NCBI RefSeq assembly: GCF_016909575.1
Contig: NZ_JAFBGA010000009.1
Location: 248,001 to 312,000 of the forward strand
DNA: 64,000 nucleotides
Source of the DNA: Streptomyces sp. HB132
GTDB lineage: Bacteria; Actinomycetota; Actinomycetes; Streptomycetales; Streptomycetaceae
Direction: 5' to 3'
A program made the translations under genes and the position numbers. The notes beneath the pieces are model-generated. The model saw only the letters and a program-made list of their open reading frames with translations. It did no database searches and was not told the origin of the DNA. This document shows positions 43,975 to 55,108 of this stretch, in pieces (the first letter of the stretch is position 1; each line of letters begins with the position of its first letter).

Positions 43975-44748
43975 TCAGGCCCAGGCCCCCCGCTCGCTCA
44001 GCACCGTGCGCAGCGTCTCGATGTGATCGGTCATGATGCCATCCACCCCGAGGTCCAGGAGCGCCGCCATCCGTTCGGGTTCGTTGACCGTCCAGACATG
44101 GACCTGCAGTCCGCGTGCGTGCGCCGTACGGACGAAGCGCCGGTCGACGAGGCGGATGCCGTTCTGGCTCTCCGGGACCTGCGCGCAGACCGCGCCGGCC
44201 CGGAGAGCCGCCGGGATGCCGTACGAGCGCAGCCGCAGGCCGAGCACCCCTCGCACCCCGTACGAGGTGGCCAGGCGGGGGCCCGCCAGGCGGTGCGCCC
44301 TGGCCACGCGCGCCTCCGAGAACGACCCCACGCAGACCCGGTCCCAGGCGTCGGTCCTGCGGATCAGGTCGACGAGCGGGACGAGGGCGGGCTCCGCCTT
44401 GAGGTCCACGTTCCAGCGGGCGTCCGGGAACTCCTCCAGCAGCTCCTCGAACAGCGGCAGCGGCTCGCTGCCCGCCACCCTCGCCCGGCGCACCTCGCTC
44501 CAGGGCAGCTTCGCTATCCGCCCGTGGGAGTCCGTCACCCGGTCCAGGGTCGCGTCGTGGAAGGCGACCAGTCGGCCGTCCGCCGTGGCGTGCACATCGG
44601 TCTCGAAGTAGCGGTAGCCGGTTCCGGCCGCACGCCGGAACGCGGCCGCGGTGTTCTCCACGCCGTCCGCCGCCCCGCCGCGATGGGCGAAGGGAATCGT
44701 CGAAGGATGGTCCAGGTAGGGGTGGCGCCCCGAATTCGCTGCGGTCAC
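43975..44748 (-). CDS. glycerophosphodiester phosphodiesterase
   Basis: A 257-residue GDPD-family enzyme that hydrolyses glycerophosphodiesters to an alcohol and sn-glycerol 3-phosphate. The catalytic histidine and metal ligands are in PFAHRGGAADGVENTAAAFRRA, YFETDVHATADGRLVAFHDATLDR and WNVDLKAEP; the tail LQVHVWTVNEPERMAALLDLGVDGIMTDH is typical. No signal peptide is present, so it should be cytosolic. The GTG start at 44748 overlaps the stop of the yczE-like gene, implying coupling. The long frame upstream is a shadow of that gene. Confidence 0.92.
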   Translation of the reverse strand: MTAANSGRHPYLDHPSTIPFAHRGGAADGVENTAAAFRRAAGTGYRYFETDVHATADGRLVAFHDATLDRVTDSHGRIAKLPWSEVRRARVAGSEPLPLFEELLEEFPDARWNVDLKAEPALVPLVDLIRRTDAWDRVCVGSFSEARVARAHRLAGPRLATSYGVRGVLGLRLRSYGIPAALRAGAVCAQVPESQNGIRLVDRRFVRTAHARGLQVHVWTVNEPERMAALLDLGVDGIMTDHIETLRTVLSERGAWA

Positions 44749-45413
44749 CGCGGAAGTATCGCCTCCGGCGGTGTCCGGCCCGAAACGGCCACGGTGCGTG
44801 GGTCCGGCGCCGACAGGTCGCACAGTCGCAGGAAGAGCTGGGCGAGGGGGCCGATGGCCAGGGCGTACAGGACCGTGCCGGCGCCGAGGGCCCCGCCGAG
44901 CAGGAAGCCTGTGATGACCACGGCCACCTCGATCGCGGTACGCACCAGCCTGATGGAACGGCCCGTGAGCCGGTTCAGCCCCGTCATCAGACCGTCGCGC
45001 GGCCCCGGGCCGAAGCGCGCGGAGATGTACAGGCCCGTCGCGGCGCCGTTGAGCACGATACCGGCGGCCATCACGGGGATCTGCGCCCCGAGGCCGTGCA
45101 CGTCCGGTACGAGGGCGAGCGTGCCGTCCATGGCGATCCCGACGGCGAAGACGTTGGAGACGGTGCCGAGGCCCGGGCGCTGTCTGATCGGGATCCACAG
45201 GAGCAGGACGACCGCTCCGACGATGATCGAGACGACTCCGATGGAGATGCCGGTCCGCTCGGCGAGCCCCTGGTGCAGCACCCCCCACGGCTCGAGTCCG
45301 AGCCCGGCGCGGACCAGGAGTGCCGAGCTCGCCCCGTACAGCGCCAGGCCCACGTAGAGATGGATCAGCCGCCGGGTGAGCCGGATGCTGCTCCGGGCGG
45401 TGGAATCGGACAA
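44745..45413 (-). CDS. yczE: YczE-family membrane protein
   Basis: A 222-residue membrane protein with five to six hydrophobic segments (LIHLYVGLALYGASSALLV, GVVSIIVGAVVLLLWIP, ISARFGPGPRDGLMTGLNR loop). The pattern matches the YczE/YitT-like family. It is divergent from a MocR/PdxR-type regulator, an association known for YczE and its regulator YczR. The start is a TTG at 45413 with AGGGGGC upstream. The transported compound is unknown; a link to vitamin B6 has been proposed for the group because MocR regulators bind PLP. Confidence 0.8.
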   Translation of the reverse strand: MSDSTARSSIRLTRRLIHLYVGLALYGASSALLVRAGLGLEPWGVLHQGLAERTGISIGVVSIIVGAVVLLLWIPIRQRPGLGTVSNVFAVGIAMDGTLALVPDVHGLGAQIPVMAAGIVLNGAATGLYISARFGPGPRDGLMTGLNRLTGRSIRLVRTAIEVAVVITGFLLGGALGAGTVLYALAIGPLAQLFLRLCDLSAPDPRTVAVSGRTPPEAILPR

Positions 45414-45467
45414 GTGGTGCCCCCTGAGTGGTAGCGGTGGACTGCTTCATGTCACTCTGTGGCAGGG

Positions 45468-45492
45468 GATTGGCTGCCAACTACGGCCAATC
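45468..45492. promoter_or_regulatory. operator-like inverted repeat between yczE and its regulator
   Basis: GATTGG (45468-45473) and CCAATC (45487-45492) form an inverted repeat with a 13-base spacer in the 101-base divergent region. Two copies of GGTGGACTG (45437-45445 and 45500-45508) flank it as a direct repeat, a pattern expected for MocR-type regulators that bind spaced direct repeats. Confidence 0.45.
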
Positions 45493-45514
45493 GCAGGAAG
45501 GTGGACTGATTTCC

Positions 45515-47011
45515 ATGGCGCAGTGGACTTCGACCGTCGGGGCGGCCCAGCTCGCCCGTCAGCTCCAGGGCCAGCAGGCGCGCCCCCTGGCGCCCGGCGC
45601 CCGTAAGCCGCCCGCCTACCGTGCCCTCGCCGACGGTGTGCGCCTGCTCGTGCTGGAGGGACGGGTCCCGGTCGCCGCACGGCTCCCCGCCGAACGCGAA
45701 CTCGCGCTCGCCCTGTCCCTCAGCAGGACCACCGTCGCCGCCGCCTACGAGGCGCTGCGGGCGGAGGGCTTCCTGGAGTCGCGCCGCGGAGCGGGGAGCT
45801 GGACCGCGGTCCCGGCGGGCAATCCGCTGCCGGCCCGCGGACTGGAACCGCTGCCTCCGGAGTCGCTCGGTTCGATGATCGACCTGGGATGCGCCTCGCT
45901 GCCCGCCCCGGAACCGTGGCTGACGCGGGCCGTCCAGGGCGCGCTGGAGGAACTGCCGCCCTACGCCCACACGCACGGCGACTACCCGGCCGGCCTTCCC
46001 GCGCTTCGGCAGATGATCGCCGACCGCTACACCGGCTGCGGCATTCCCACGATGCCCGAACAGATCATGGTCACCACGGGGGCGATGGGTGCCATCGACG
46101 CCATCTGCCATCTCTTCGCCGGTCGCGGTGAGCGCATCGCCGTGGAGTCCCCGAGCTACGCCAACATCCTCCAGCTGATGCGGGAGGCGGGTGCCAGGCT
46201 GGTGCCCGTCGCGATGGAGGACGGCCTCGGCGGCTGGGACATGAACCGCTGGCGTCAGGTCCTGCGGGATGCCGCACCGAGGCTTGCCTACGTCGTCGCC
46301 GACTTCCACAACCCCACCGGGGCCCTGGCCGACGAACAGCAGCGCCGCGCCCTGGTCGAGGCGGCCCGCTCGGCGGGTACGGTCCTGGTCGTCGACGAGA
46401 CCATGCACGAGCTGCGTCTGGACGCGGACGTCGAGATGCCGCGCAGGGTCTGCGCGTTCGATCCCGCGGGCAGCACCGTCCTGACCGTCGGATCGGCGAG
46501 CAAGGCATTCTGGGCGGGCATGCGGATCGGCTGGGTGCGGGCGGCTCCGGACGTCATCCGCAGTCTGGTCGCGGCACGCGCCTACGCGGACATGGGCACG
46601 CCGGTGCTGGAACAACTCGCCATCAACTGGCTGCTGCGGAGCGGCGGCTGGGAGCAGGCCGTGGCCGTCCGGCGTGAACAGGCCCGGGAGAACAGGGACG
46701 ACCTGGTGCGGGCGCTGCGCCGGGAGCTCCCGGAGTGGGAGTTCGAGGTGCCGAGGGGCGGACTCACCCTGTGGGTGCGCACCGGCGGGCTCTCCGGCTC
46801 GCGGCTGGCCGTGGCCGGGGAGAGGGTCGGCGTCCGCGTCCCGTCGGGGCCCAGATTCGGCGTGGACGGGGCCTTCGAGGGCTACGTCCGGCTGCCGTTC
46901 ACCGTGGGCGGCCCGCTGGCGGACGAGGCGGCTCTCCGGCTCGCAGCGGCCGCCGGGCTGGTCGGGTCCGGCGCGGGCGGGGGAGAGGCGCCCCGGACCT
47001 TCGTGGCCTGA
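45515..47011 (+). CDS. yczR: MocR/PdxR-family regulator with aminotransferase domain (YczR-like)
   Basis: A 498-residue fusion of a GntR-type winged helix (about 30-100, with RLPAERELALALSLSRTTVAAAYEALRAEGFLESRRGAGSW) and a fold-type I aminotransferase-like domain (about 130-485). The PLP-binding lysine is Lys330 in TVGSASKAFWAGMRIGWVRA, and the VVADFHNPTGALA segment holds the cofactor Asn. MocR proteins sense PLP or its adducts and usually activate or repress the divergent gene, here yczE. The ATG at 45515 is chosen because the MAQWTSTVGAAQLARQL opening is family-like and the upstream frame lacks an RBS. The extra residues would also cover the operator region. Confidence 0.87.
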   Translation: MAQWTSTVGAAQLARQLQGQQARPLAPGARKPPAYRALADGVRLLVLEGRVPVAARLPAERELALALSLSRTTVAAAYEALRAEGFLESRRGAGSWTAVPAGNPLPARGLEPLPPESLGSMIDLGCASLPAPEPWLTRAVQGALEELPPYAHTHGDYPAGLPALRQMIADRYTGCGIPTMPEQIMVTTGAMGAIDAICHLFAGRGERIAVESPSYANILQLMREAGARLVPVAMEDGLGGWDMNRWRQVLRDAAPRLAYVVADFHNPTGALADEQQRRALVEAARSAGTVLVVDETMHELRLDADVEMPRRVCAFDPAGSTVLTVGSASKAFWAGMRIGWVRAAPDVIRSLVAARAYADMGTPVLEQLAINWLLRSGGWEQAVAVRREQARENRDDLVRALRRELPEWEFEVPRGGLTLWVRTGGLSGSRLAVAGERVGVRVPSGPRFGVDGAFEGYVRLPFTVGGPLADEAALRLAAAAGLVGSGAGGGEAPRTFVA

Positions 47012-47034
47012 GGCGCCCCGGACCTCCGCGGTTC

Positions 47035-47066
47035 GAGGTGCTCGGGCCCCGGGGTCCGGGCACCTC
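47035..47066. terminator. probable terminator between convergent genes
   Basis: GAGGTGC/GCACCTC arms (47035-47041 and 47060-47066) with further GC pairing inside lie between the yczR stop and the end of the minus-strand ATPase-like gene. Confidence 0.6.
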
Positions 47067-48666
47067 ACCCCTCCGCGACGGCCGGCGTCCCGATCAACTG
47101 CTCCGAGTGCGCGGAGACGGGCGCGGCGGCCGCCTCCGGAGCCGCCTGCTCCACAGCGGGCGCTCCACCCGGCAGCAGGTCGAGCACGGCCTGACGGTGC
47201 GATTCGCTCGTGGCGTCGTCGTACGGGTCCGGGGTGGCCGGTACCTGGAGACGCAGGACCGGTCCGGTGCCCAGCCTGGCGTAGCCGCGGCCCGGCGGGA
47301 CGTCGGGGGTGGGTGTGGTGTGCGGCCGGGTGCCCAGGACCGCCTCGACCTGTTCGTGGTCCGCCGGGCCCAGAACGGCGCGGGCCCTGGTGTGGGTCCG
47401 TACGGTCTCGGTGAGCGCGTCCAGGCTGTCGAGCTGGTCCGCGACGACCACCGTCACCCCGGCCGCGCGGCCGTGCCGCAACGGAACCCGCAGCAGCTCC
47501 TGGGGATCCTGCCTGCCGTCGGCGGCGGCCAGGTGCCCCAGGGCGCTCGGGCGGTCCAGCAGGATCCAGAGGGGGCGCCTGACGTCCTCGGGCTCGGGGT
47601 GTCCGGCCTGGCGGGCCCGGTTGGCGGCGATGAGCCGTCGCTCGGTCTCGTGCGCCGCCCATTCGAGTGTCGCCAGGGCGCCGCCCAGACCGCACTCCAC
47701 CGCCAGCACGCCGTCCCGGCCGGTCAGGAAGCCGTACTCGCCGGTGCCCGCGCCGTCCACGACGAGGACGTCACCGTGCTGGAGGGCCTGGAGGGCGAGA
47801 GAACGCATCAGGGTCGTGCCGCCACTGCCGGGGTGCCCGGCGATCAGCAGATGGGGTTCCGTCGAACGGGCGCCGGTCCGCCAGATCACCGGAGAGGCGT
47901 CCCGCGTCCCGTCGCCGTCCTCGACCGGCACGGTGCGCGGGACGGCGTCGGCGTCCGTGAAACCCAGCACGGTCTCGCCCGGGGAGGTGACGAACCGCTG
48001 GGCGGCGATGGTGGTGGGGAGTGCCGCGAGGACGGTCATCAGGAGGTGGTTGCTCTCCTCGTCCCAGGTGAAGTGGTATTCGCGGCCCCGGCCCGACTTG
48101 GCGTGGAGCACCTGCTCGACCCGCGCGCGGGACGCGGGGTCGCCGTCGGTGAAGTACGCCGGGTACTGCACCTGGAGGCGGGTGAGGCGCCCGTTGCCGT
48201 CGAAGGCGTACGACGTACCGAAGGCCTTCTCCCAGTCGCCGCCGTGGGAGAACAGCGGACCGGGGTCGTCGGCCACCGAGAAGTGCGGCACCAGCGCCTC
48301 GTAGAGCGCCTGGAGCCGTGCGGTCTCGGCCTCGTCCGGGCCGGCCGTCGAGGGAGTGCTGTCGCGCCCCCGCCATGCGGCAGCGCCCATCACCGAGATC
48401 AGGGCCAGCAGGGGCCCGTAGGGGATGAGCGCCACCACCAGTACGCAGGCCGCGACGAGGAACAGCACGTGTCCGCGCCGGTCCCTGGGCGTCGCGGCCC
48501 ACTTCTGCCGCCCCGCTCCCGCCAGCAGCCGCAACCCGCGGGTGACCGTGATCAGCGGATGGAGGACATCGGTGGCGTTGTCGGCGGCCGTGCGCGCGAT
48601 CTCGCGACTGCGGGTGATCGAAGCGCTGCCGCTCTGAAGGATGCGGGGGAGTGGTCGCCGGGCCAC
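47065..48666 (-). CDS. FtsK/TraB-like membrane ATPase with degenerate Walker A
   Basis: A 533-residue protein. Two hydrophobic segments (about 68-98, HVLFLVAACVLVVALIPYGPLLALISVMGAA) are followed by a domain of unknown role and then an FtsK/SpoIIIE-type RecA-like domain. The nucleotide loop reads LLIAGHPGSGGTTLMRSLALQAL: Gly283 replaces the invariant Walker A lysine. VLVVDGAG and PLWILLDRPSA are the likely Walker B-type strands, and VTVVVADQLDSLDAL is FtsK-like. Such proteins occur near plasmid-transfer (TraB/Spd) relatives, but no transfer locus is present. It is preceded by a 64-residue membrane protein on the same strand. ATP hydrolysis is doubtful. Confidence 0.72.
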   Translation of the reverse strand: MARRPLPRILQSGSASITRSREIARTAADNATDVLHPLITVTRGLRLLAGAGRQKWAATPRDRRGHVLFLVAACVLVVALIPYGPLLALISVMGAAAWRGRDSTPSTAGPDEAETARLQALYEALVPHFSVADDPGPLFSHGGDWEKAFGTSYAFDGNGRLTRLQVQYPAYFTDGDPASRARVEQVLHAKSGRGREYHFTWDEESNHLLMTVLAALPTTIAAQRFVTSPGETVLGFTDADAVPRTVPVEDGDGTRDASPVIWRTGARSTEPHLLIAGHPGSGGTTLMRSLALQALQHGDVLVVDGAGTGEYGFLTGRDGVLAVECGLGGALATLEWAAHETERRLIAANRARQAGHPEPEDVRRPLWILLDRPSALGHLAAADGRQDPQELLRVPLRHGRAAGVTVVVADQLDSLDALTETVRTHTRARAVLGPADHEQVEAVLGTRPHTTPTPDVPPGRGYARLGTGPVLRLQVPATPDPYDDATSESHRQAVLDLLPGGAPAVEQAAPEAAAAPVSAHSEQLIGTPAVAEG

Positions 48667-48704
48667 GTCGGTCTCCTGTGGAGGTGGGAGCGGTTCTCGG
48701 GGCG

Positions 48705-48899
48705 TCAGAACTTGATCCCGCCCAGCATGCTGGCGAGGCTCGCCCCGCCGGCGGTGATGCTCGGGGCGATGGCCGTGCCGGCCAGGTAGAAGCCGAACAG
48801 GGCGCAGATGAGGGCGTGGGAGGCCTTGAGCCCGTCCTTCTTGAAGAACAGGAAGACGATGATGCCGAGCAGTACCACGCCCGAGATGGAGAGGATCAT
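48705..48899 (-). CDS. small double-helix membrane protein
   Basis: A 64-residue protein with two hydrophobic helices (about 1-20, MILSISGVVLLGIIVFLFF, and about 28-47, ALICALFGFYLAGTAIA) joined by a short KKDG turn and ending in GGASLASMLGGIKF. GGAGAA precedes the ATG. It starts the transcription unit that continues with the FtsK-like gene 38 bases downstream, so it is probably a partner of that protein. It resembles the small Spd-like proteins linked to Streptomyces conjugation, but I do not recognise a named family. Confidence 0.75.
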   Translation of the reverse strand: MILSISGVVLLGIIVFLFFKKDGLKASHALICALFGFYLAGTAIAPSITAGGASLASMLGGIKF

Positions 48900-48983
48900 G
48901 AGCGGTTCTCCTGGTTGAGGGGGACAGTCACCATGAGTACTTCCAGGATCACAAGATGTATCTATACGATAAAAGGTGCAAAT

Positions 48984-49008
48984 GAGTGAAAATCGCTTGA
49001 TTTCACTC
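48984..49008. promoter_or_regulatory. BldD-like inverted repeat
   Basis: GAGTGAAAATC (48984-48994) and ATTTCACTC (49000-49008) form an imperfect palindrome built on AGTGA-N-TCACT, close to the BldD half sites (AGTgA and TCACc). It is 85 bases upstream of the small membrane protein gene and in an AT-rich stretch (48940-49005) that also carries the likely promoter. Other regulators could use it. Confidence 0.45.
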
Positions 49009-49225
49009 GACCGGTGGCTCAGAAGTGGTCAACCAGGCGCTCCGGGAGCCGGACGGGTCAAGCCCTCCGCCCGAATGCGAGGCCCCGCCGTGATCTTCCG
49101 CCGTTCCGGGGGCAGGCTGACGAATGCCCCGGAGCAGTACCCTGTCGATTCACTCGTACGGTCCCCCGCCGTACTCCCCACCAGGTCGGCAGCGGCGACA
49201 GAGGCAACGAAAGGCGGTCCGTCCG

Positions 49226-49618
49226 ATGAGCGAAACACCTGATCCCGAGGTGATCGAGCTGGCGACCAAGGTCTTCGACCTGGCCCGCCGGGGCGAGGCG
49301 GACGCGCTCGCCGCCTACGTCGACGCGGGCGTCCCCGCGAACCTCACCAACGACCGGGGTGACTCCCTGCTCATGCTCGCCGCCTACCACGGGCACGCCC
49401 CCGCCGTCGTCGCGCTCGCGGCCCGCGGTGCCGACCCGGGCCGGGCCAACGACCGGGGCCAGACGCCCTTGGCGGGAGCCGTCTTCAAGGGCGAGCGCGA
49501 AGTGATCGACGCCCTGCTCGTCGCGGGAGCCGATCCGGCCGCCGGAACACCCTCCGCCGTGGACACGGCACGCATGTTCGGCAAGGACGACCTGCTGGAA
49601 CTCTTCGGTGCGCGCTGA
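49226..49618 (+). CDS. ankyrin-repeat protein
   Basis: A 130-residue cytosolic protein with three to four ankyrin repeats: EADALAAYVDAGVPANLTNDRGDSLLMLAAYHGHAPAVVALAARGADPGRANDRGQTPLAGAVFKGEREVIDALLVAGADPAAG. Ankyrin repeats mediate protein-protein contacts; the partner is unknown. In proteobacteria a similar small ankyrin protein (AnkB) sits beside catalase, but no catalase is present here. AAAGGCGG lies about 12 bases upstream of the ATG, and an AT-rich region with a BldD-like repeat lies further upstream. It ends 118 bases before the cysteine-rich leader peptide. Confidence 0.88.
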   Translation: MSETPDPEVIELATKVFDLARRGEADALAAYVDAGVPANLTNDRGDSLLMLAAYHGHAPAVVALAARGADPGRANDRGQTPLAGAVFKGEREVIDALLVAGADPAAGTPSAVDTARMFGKDDLLELFGAR

Positions 49619-49736
49619 GGCACCGCCCGGACCACCGGCCGGCCGGTGCGCCGTAAATGTGGTCGCGTCGGCGATATGGGTGGGCCATCATGACGGCGCG
49701 GGTCCGTTTCGGGCCACCGACGAGAGGCAGAGGAAG

Positions 49737-49790
49737 ATGAGCACCAGGCAAAAGGCGGCGGTCGGCCGATCATGTTGCTGCGTGGCCTAG
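49737..49790 (+). CDS. 17-residue cysteine-rich leader peptide candidate
   Basis: MSTRQKAAVGRSCCCVA followed by TAG, with a purine-rich AGAGGCAGAGGAAG immediately upstream as ribosome binding site. Three consecutive Cys codons near the stop recall actinobacterial polycysteine leader peptides, which slow ribosomes when cysteine is scarce. A short GGGG/CCCC hairpin (49790-49803) overlaps the stop codon. The HEAT-repeat gene starts 70 bases later. Whether it is translated is unproven; too short for comparison with families. Confidence 0.45.
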   Translation: MSTRQKAAVGRSCCCVA

Positions 49791-49860
49791 GGGATGTCAC
49801 CCCGGCACACCCCACAGCACAGTCCCGGTTGCGTCGACAGCTTGATGTGAGGCTTTCCCC

Positions 49861-51279
49861 ATGTTCGATCCGTTCATAGCGCCGAGCGGCACCCTGCTCG
49901 GCCTGCTGCAGAGGGGCCGCGGCGACGGCACGCTCCACGCGCTCGCCGCCCCCCGCCCCGAGGCCCTCGCGGCCCTCAACCACTGCGTCCTGAGCGATCC
50001 ACGTCACGACTGGCAGGTCGAGAACCGCTCCCTCTACTACGCGCGCCTCTACCTCGATCTCGACGGCGGCACCGAGGAGATCGAGCGGCACCTGTGGGAC
50101 GCGGAGGACCACCTCGACACCGACGACTCCCGCACGGGTCTCGCGCTCTCCGTGCTCGGGCACCTCGCCTCCTACGGACGCGACGACGCCCTCGTGCTCC
50201 TGCGCCGCTACGCCGCGACCGGGGCCAACTGGGCCTGGGCGCTGGACGAACTGGCCCTGCGCGACGACGACGCCGGACTGCGGTCCCTCGCCGAGGCCGT
50301 GCTCGGCCGGTTCCCCGCCACCCCGGACGGCGCCGCCGGTCTGGCCGCCGCCGTCCGGGACGCCTTCGAGCCCCGACCATGGCGGCTCTGGGCCGACGAC
50401 CCGCGCGAAGCGGTCGGCGCCCGGGTCAGGGCGGCCGGTGAGCAGGGTTCCTTCGACCGGTGGCAGCGACAGATGAGGCCCGGCGGTCCGCGACCCGGCT
50501 GGAGCGTCCAGGCCGTCTTCGACTGGGCGCAGGAAGGACTGGAACGCGGCAGCGCGCTCCACGTCCCCGCGGCCCGCTGCCTCTCCGCCGTCGCCGGGGC
50601 CGGGGACCGTCCCCTGATCGTCGAGGCCGCCCGCGGCGGCTCCGACGGTGCGCGCTGTGCCGCACTCCACTACCTGGCCGAGGCGCGGGATCCTGCCGTG
50701 CTCGACCTCGTCGAGCGGGCCGCCGTCGGCCCGTCCCGCACCGTCGCCGAGGCGGCCGTGGCCGCCTTCGAGCGCATGTGCGGCGAAGCGGCGGTCGAGC
50801 GGGCCCGGGGTTGGGCGCACCGGCCCGACGCCCTCGGAGCCTCGGCCGCCGGAGTCCTGGCCTGCCGCGGCGACGTACAGGACGCCCCGCTCGTACTCGC
50901 CGCGCTGCGCGAGGCGGTCAGAGGCGAGGGGCCCGACGCCCAGCGCCTGTGGGCCCTCGTCGACGGCGCGGGCCGCCTCGGCATCGCCTGCGCCGCACCC
51001 GTGCTGCGCCACGTGTACCGCGAGACGTCCTCCTCGCACCTGCGGGGCAGAGCCGCCCGGGCGCTGGCCGCCACCGATCCGTCCTTCGCCAGCGGATTCG
51101 CCGTCGAATGCCTCTGGGACTGCGAGGAGACCACCCGGGAGCTCGCCGCACACCACGCCGAGACCGGGGACATCCGGGTCGCCGAACGGCTGAGGCGGCT
51201 CGCCGCCGACCCGGCCGAGGAGGCCGAGGTCCAGACCGCCGTACGCAGCAGGATCGGGCCGGACGCGACCGCCCTGTGA
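49861..51279 (+). CDS. HEAT-repeat protein
   Basis: A 472-residue protein made almost entirely of alpha-helical repeats of the HEAT/ARM type (for example GARCAALHYLAEARDPAVLDLVERAAV, RTVAEAAVAAFERMCGEAAVERARGW, HLRGRAARALAATDPSFASGFAVECL). No signal peptide, membrane helix or catalytic motif is seen. HEAT proteins act as scaffolds; Streptomyces has several unstudied ones. The N-terminal third (SLYYARLYLDLDGGTEEIERHLWDAEDHLD) is less repeat-like. It lies between a cysteine-rich leader peptide and 5-oxoprolinase, in the same direction, with 160 bases before the latter. Confidence 0.82.
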   Translation: MFDPFIAPSGTLLGLLQRGRGDGTLHALAAPRPEALAALNHCVLSDPRHDWQVENRSLYYARLYLDLDGGTEEIERHLWDAEDHLDTDDSRTGLALSVLGHLASYGRDDALVLLRRYAATGANWAWALDELALRDDDAGLRSLAEAVLGRFPATPDGAAGLAAAVRDAFEPRPWRLWADDPREAVGARVRAAGEQGSFDRWQRQMRPGGPRPGWSVQAVFDWAQEGLERGSALHVPAARCLSAVAGAGDRPLIVEAARGGSDGARCAALHYLAEARDPAVLDLVERAAVGPSRTVAEAAVAAFERMCGEAAVERARGWAHRPDALGASAAGVLACRGDVQDAPLVLAALREAVRGEGPDAQRLWALVDGAGRLGIACAAPVLRHVYRETSSSHLRGRAARALAATDPSFASGFAVECLWDCEETTRELAAHHAETGDIRVAERLRRLAADPAEEAEVQTAVRSRIGPDATAL

Positions 51280-51439
51280 ACCGGCGCGCGGACGACGCGC
51301 AGGGATCCCCTGCCCCGGCTGCCGGCCCTCGCGGTCGCGGCACGGGCGGTCGGCTCGACGCGCGGGCCGAGCGGCCGCCGGCGGATCCGCGCCGTACGCC
51401 CTCTCTGCGAGGGTTCGTCCCCCGCGCCAGAATGGAGGG

Positions 51440-55051
<3,612 letters not shown>

Positions 55052-55108
55052 CCGGTCGCTTCTGCGCCGTTTCGACCGATGTCGGTGCGAGGACCTAATC
55101 TGTGCACC

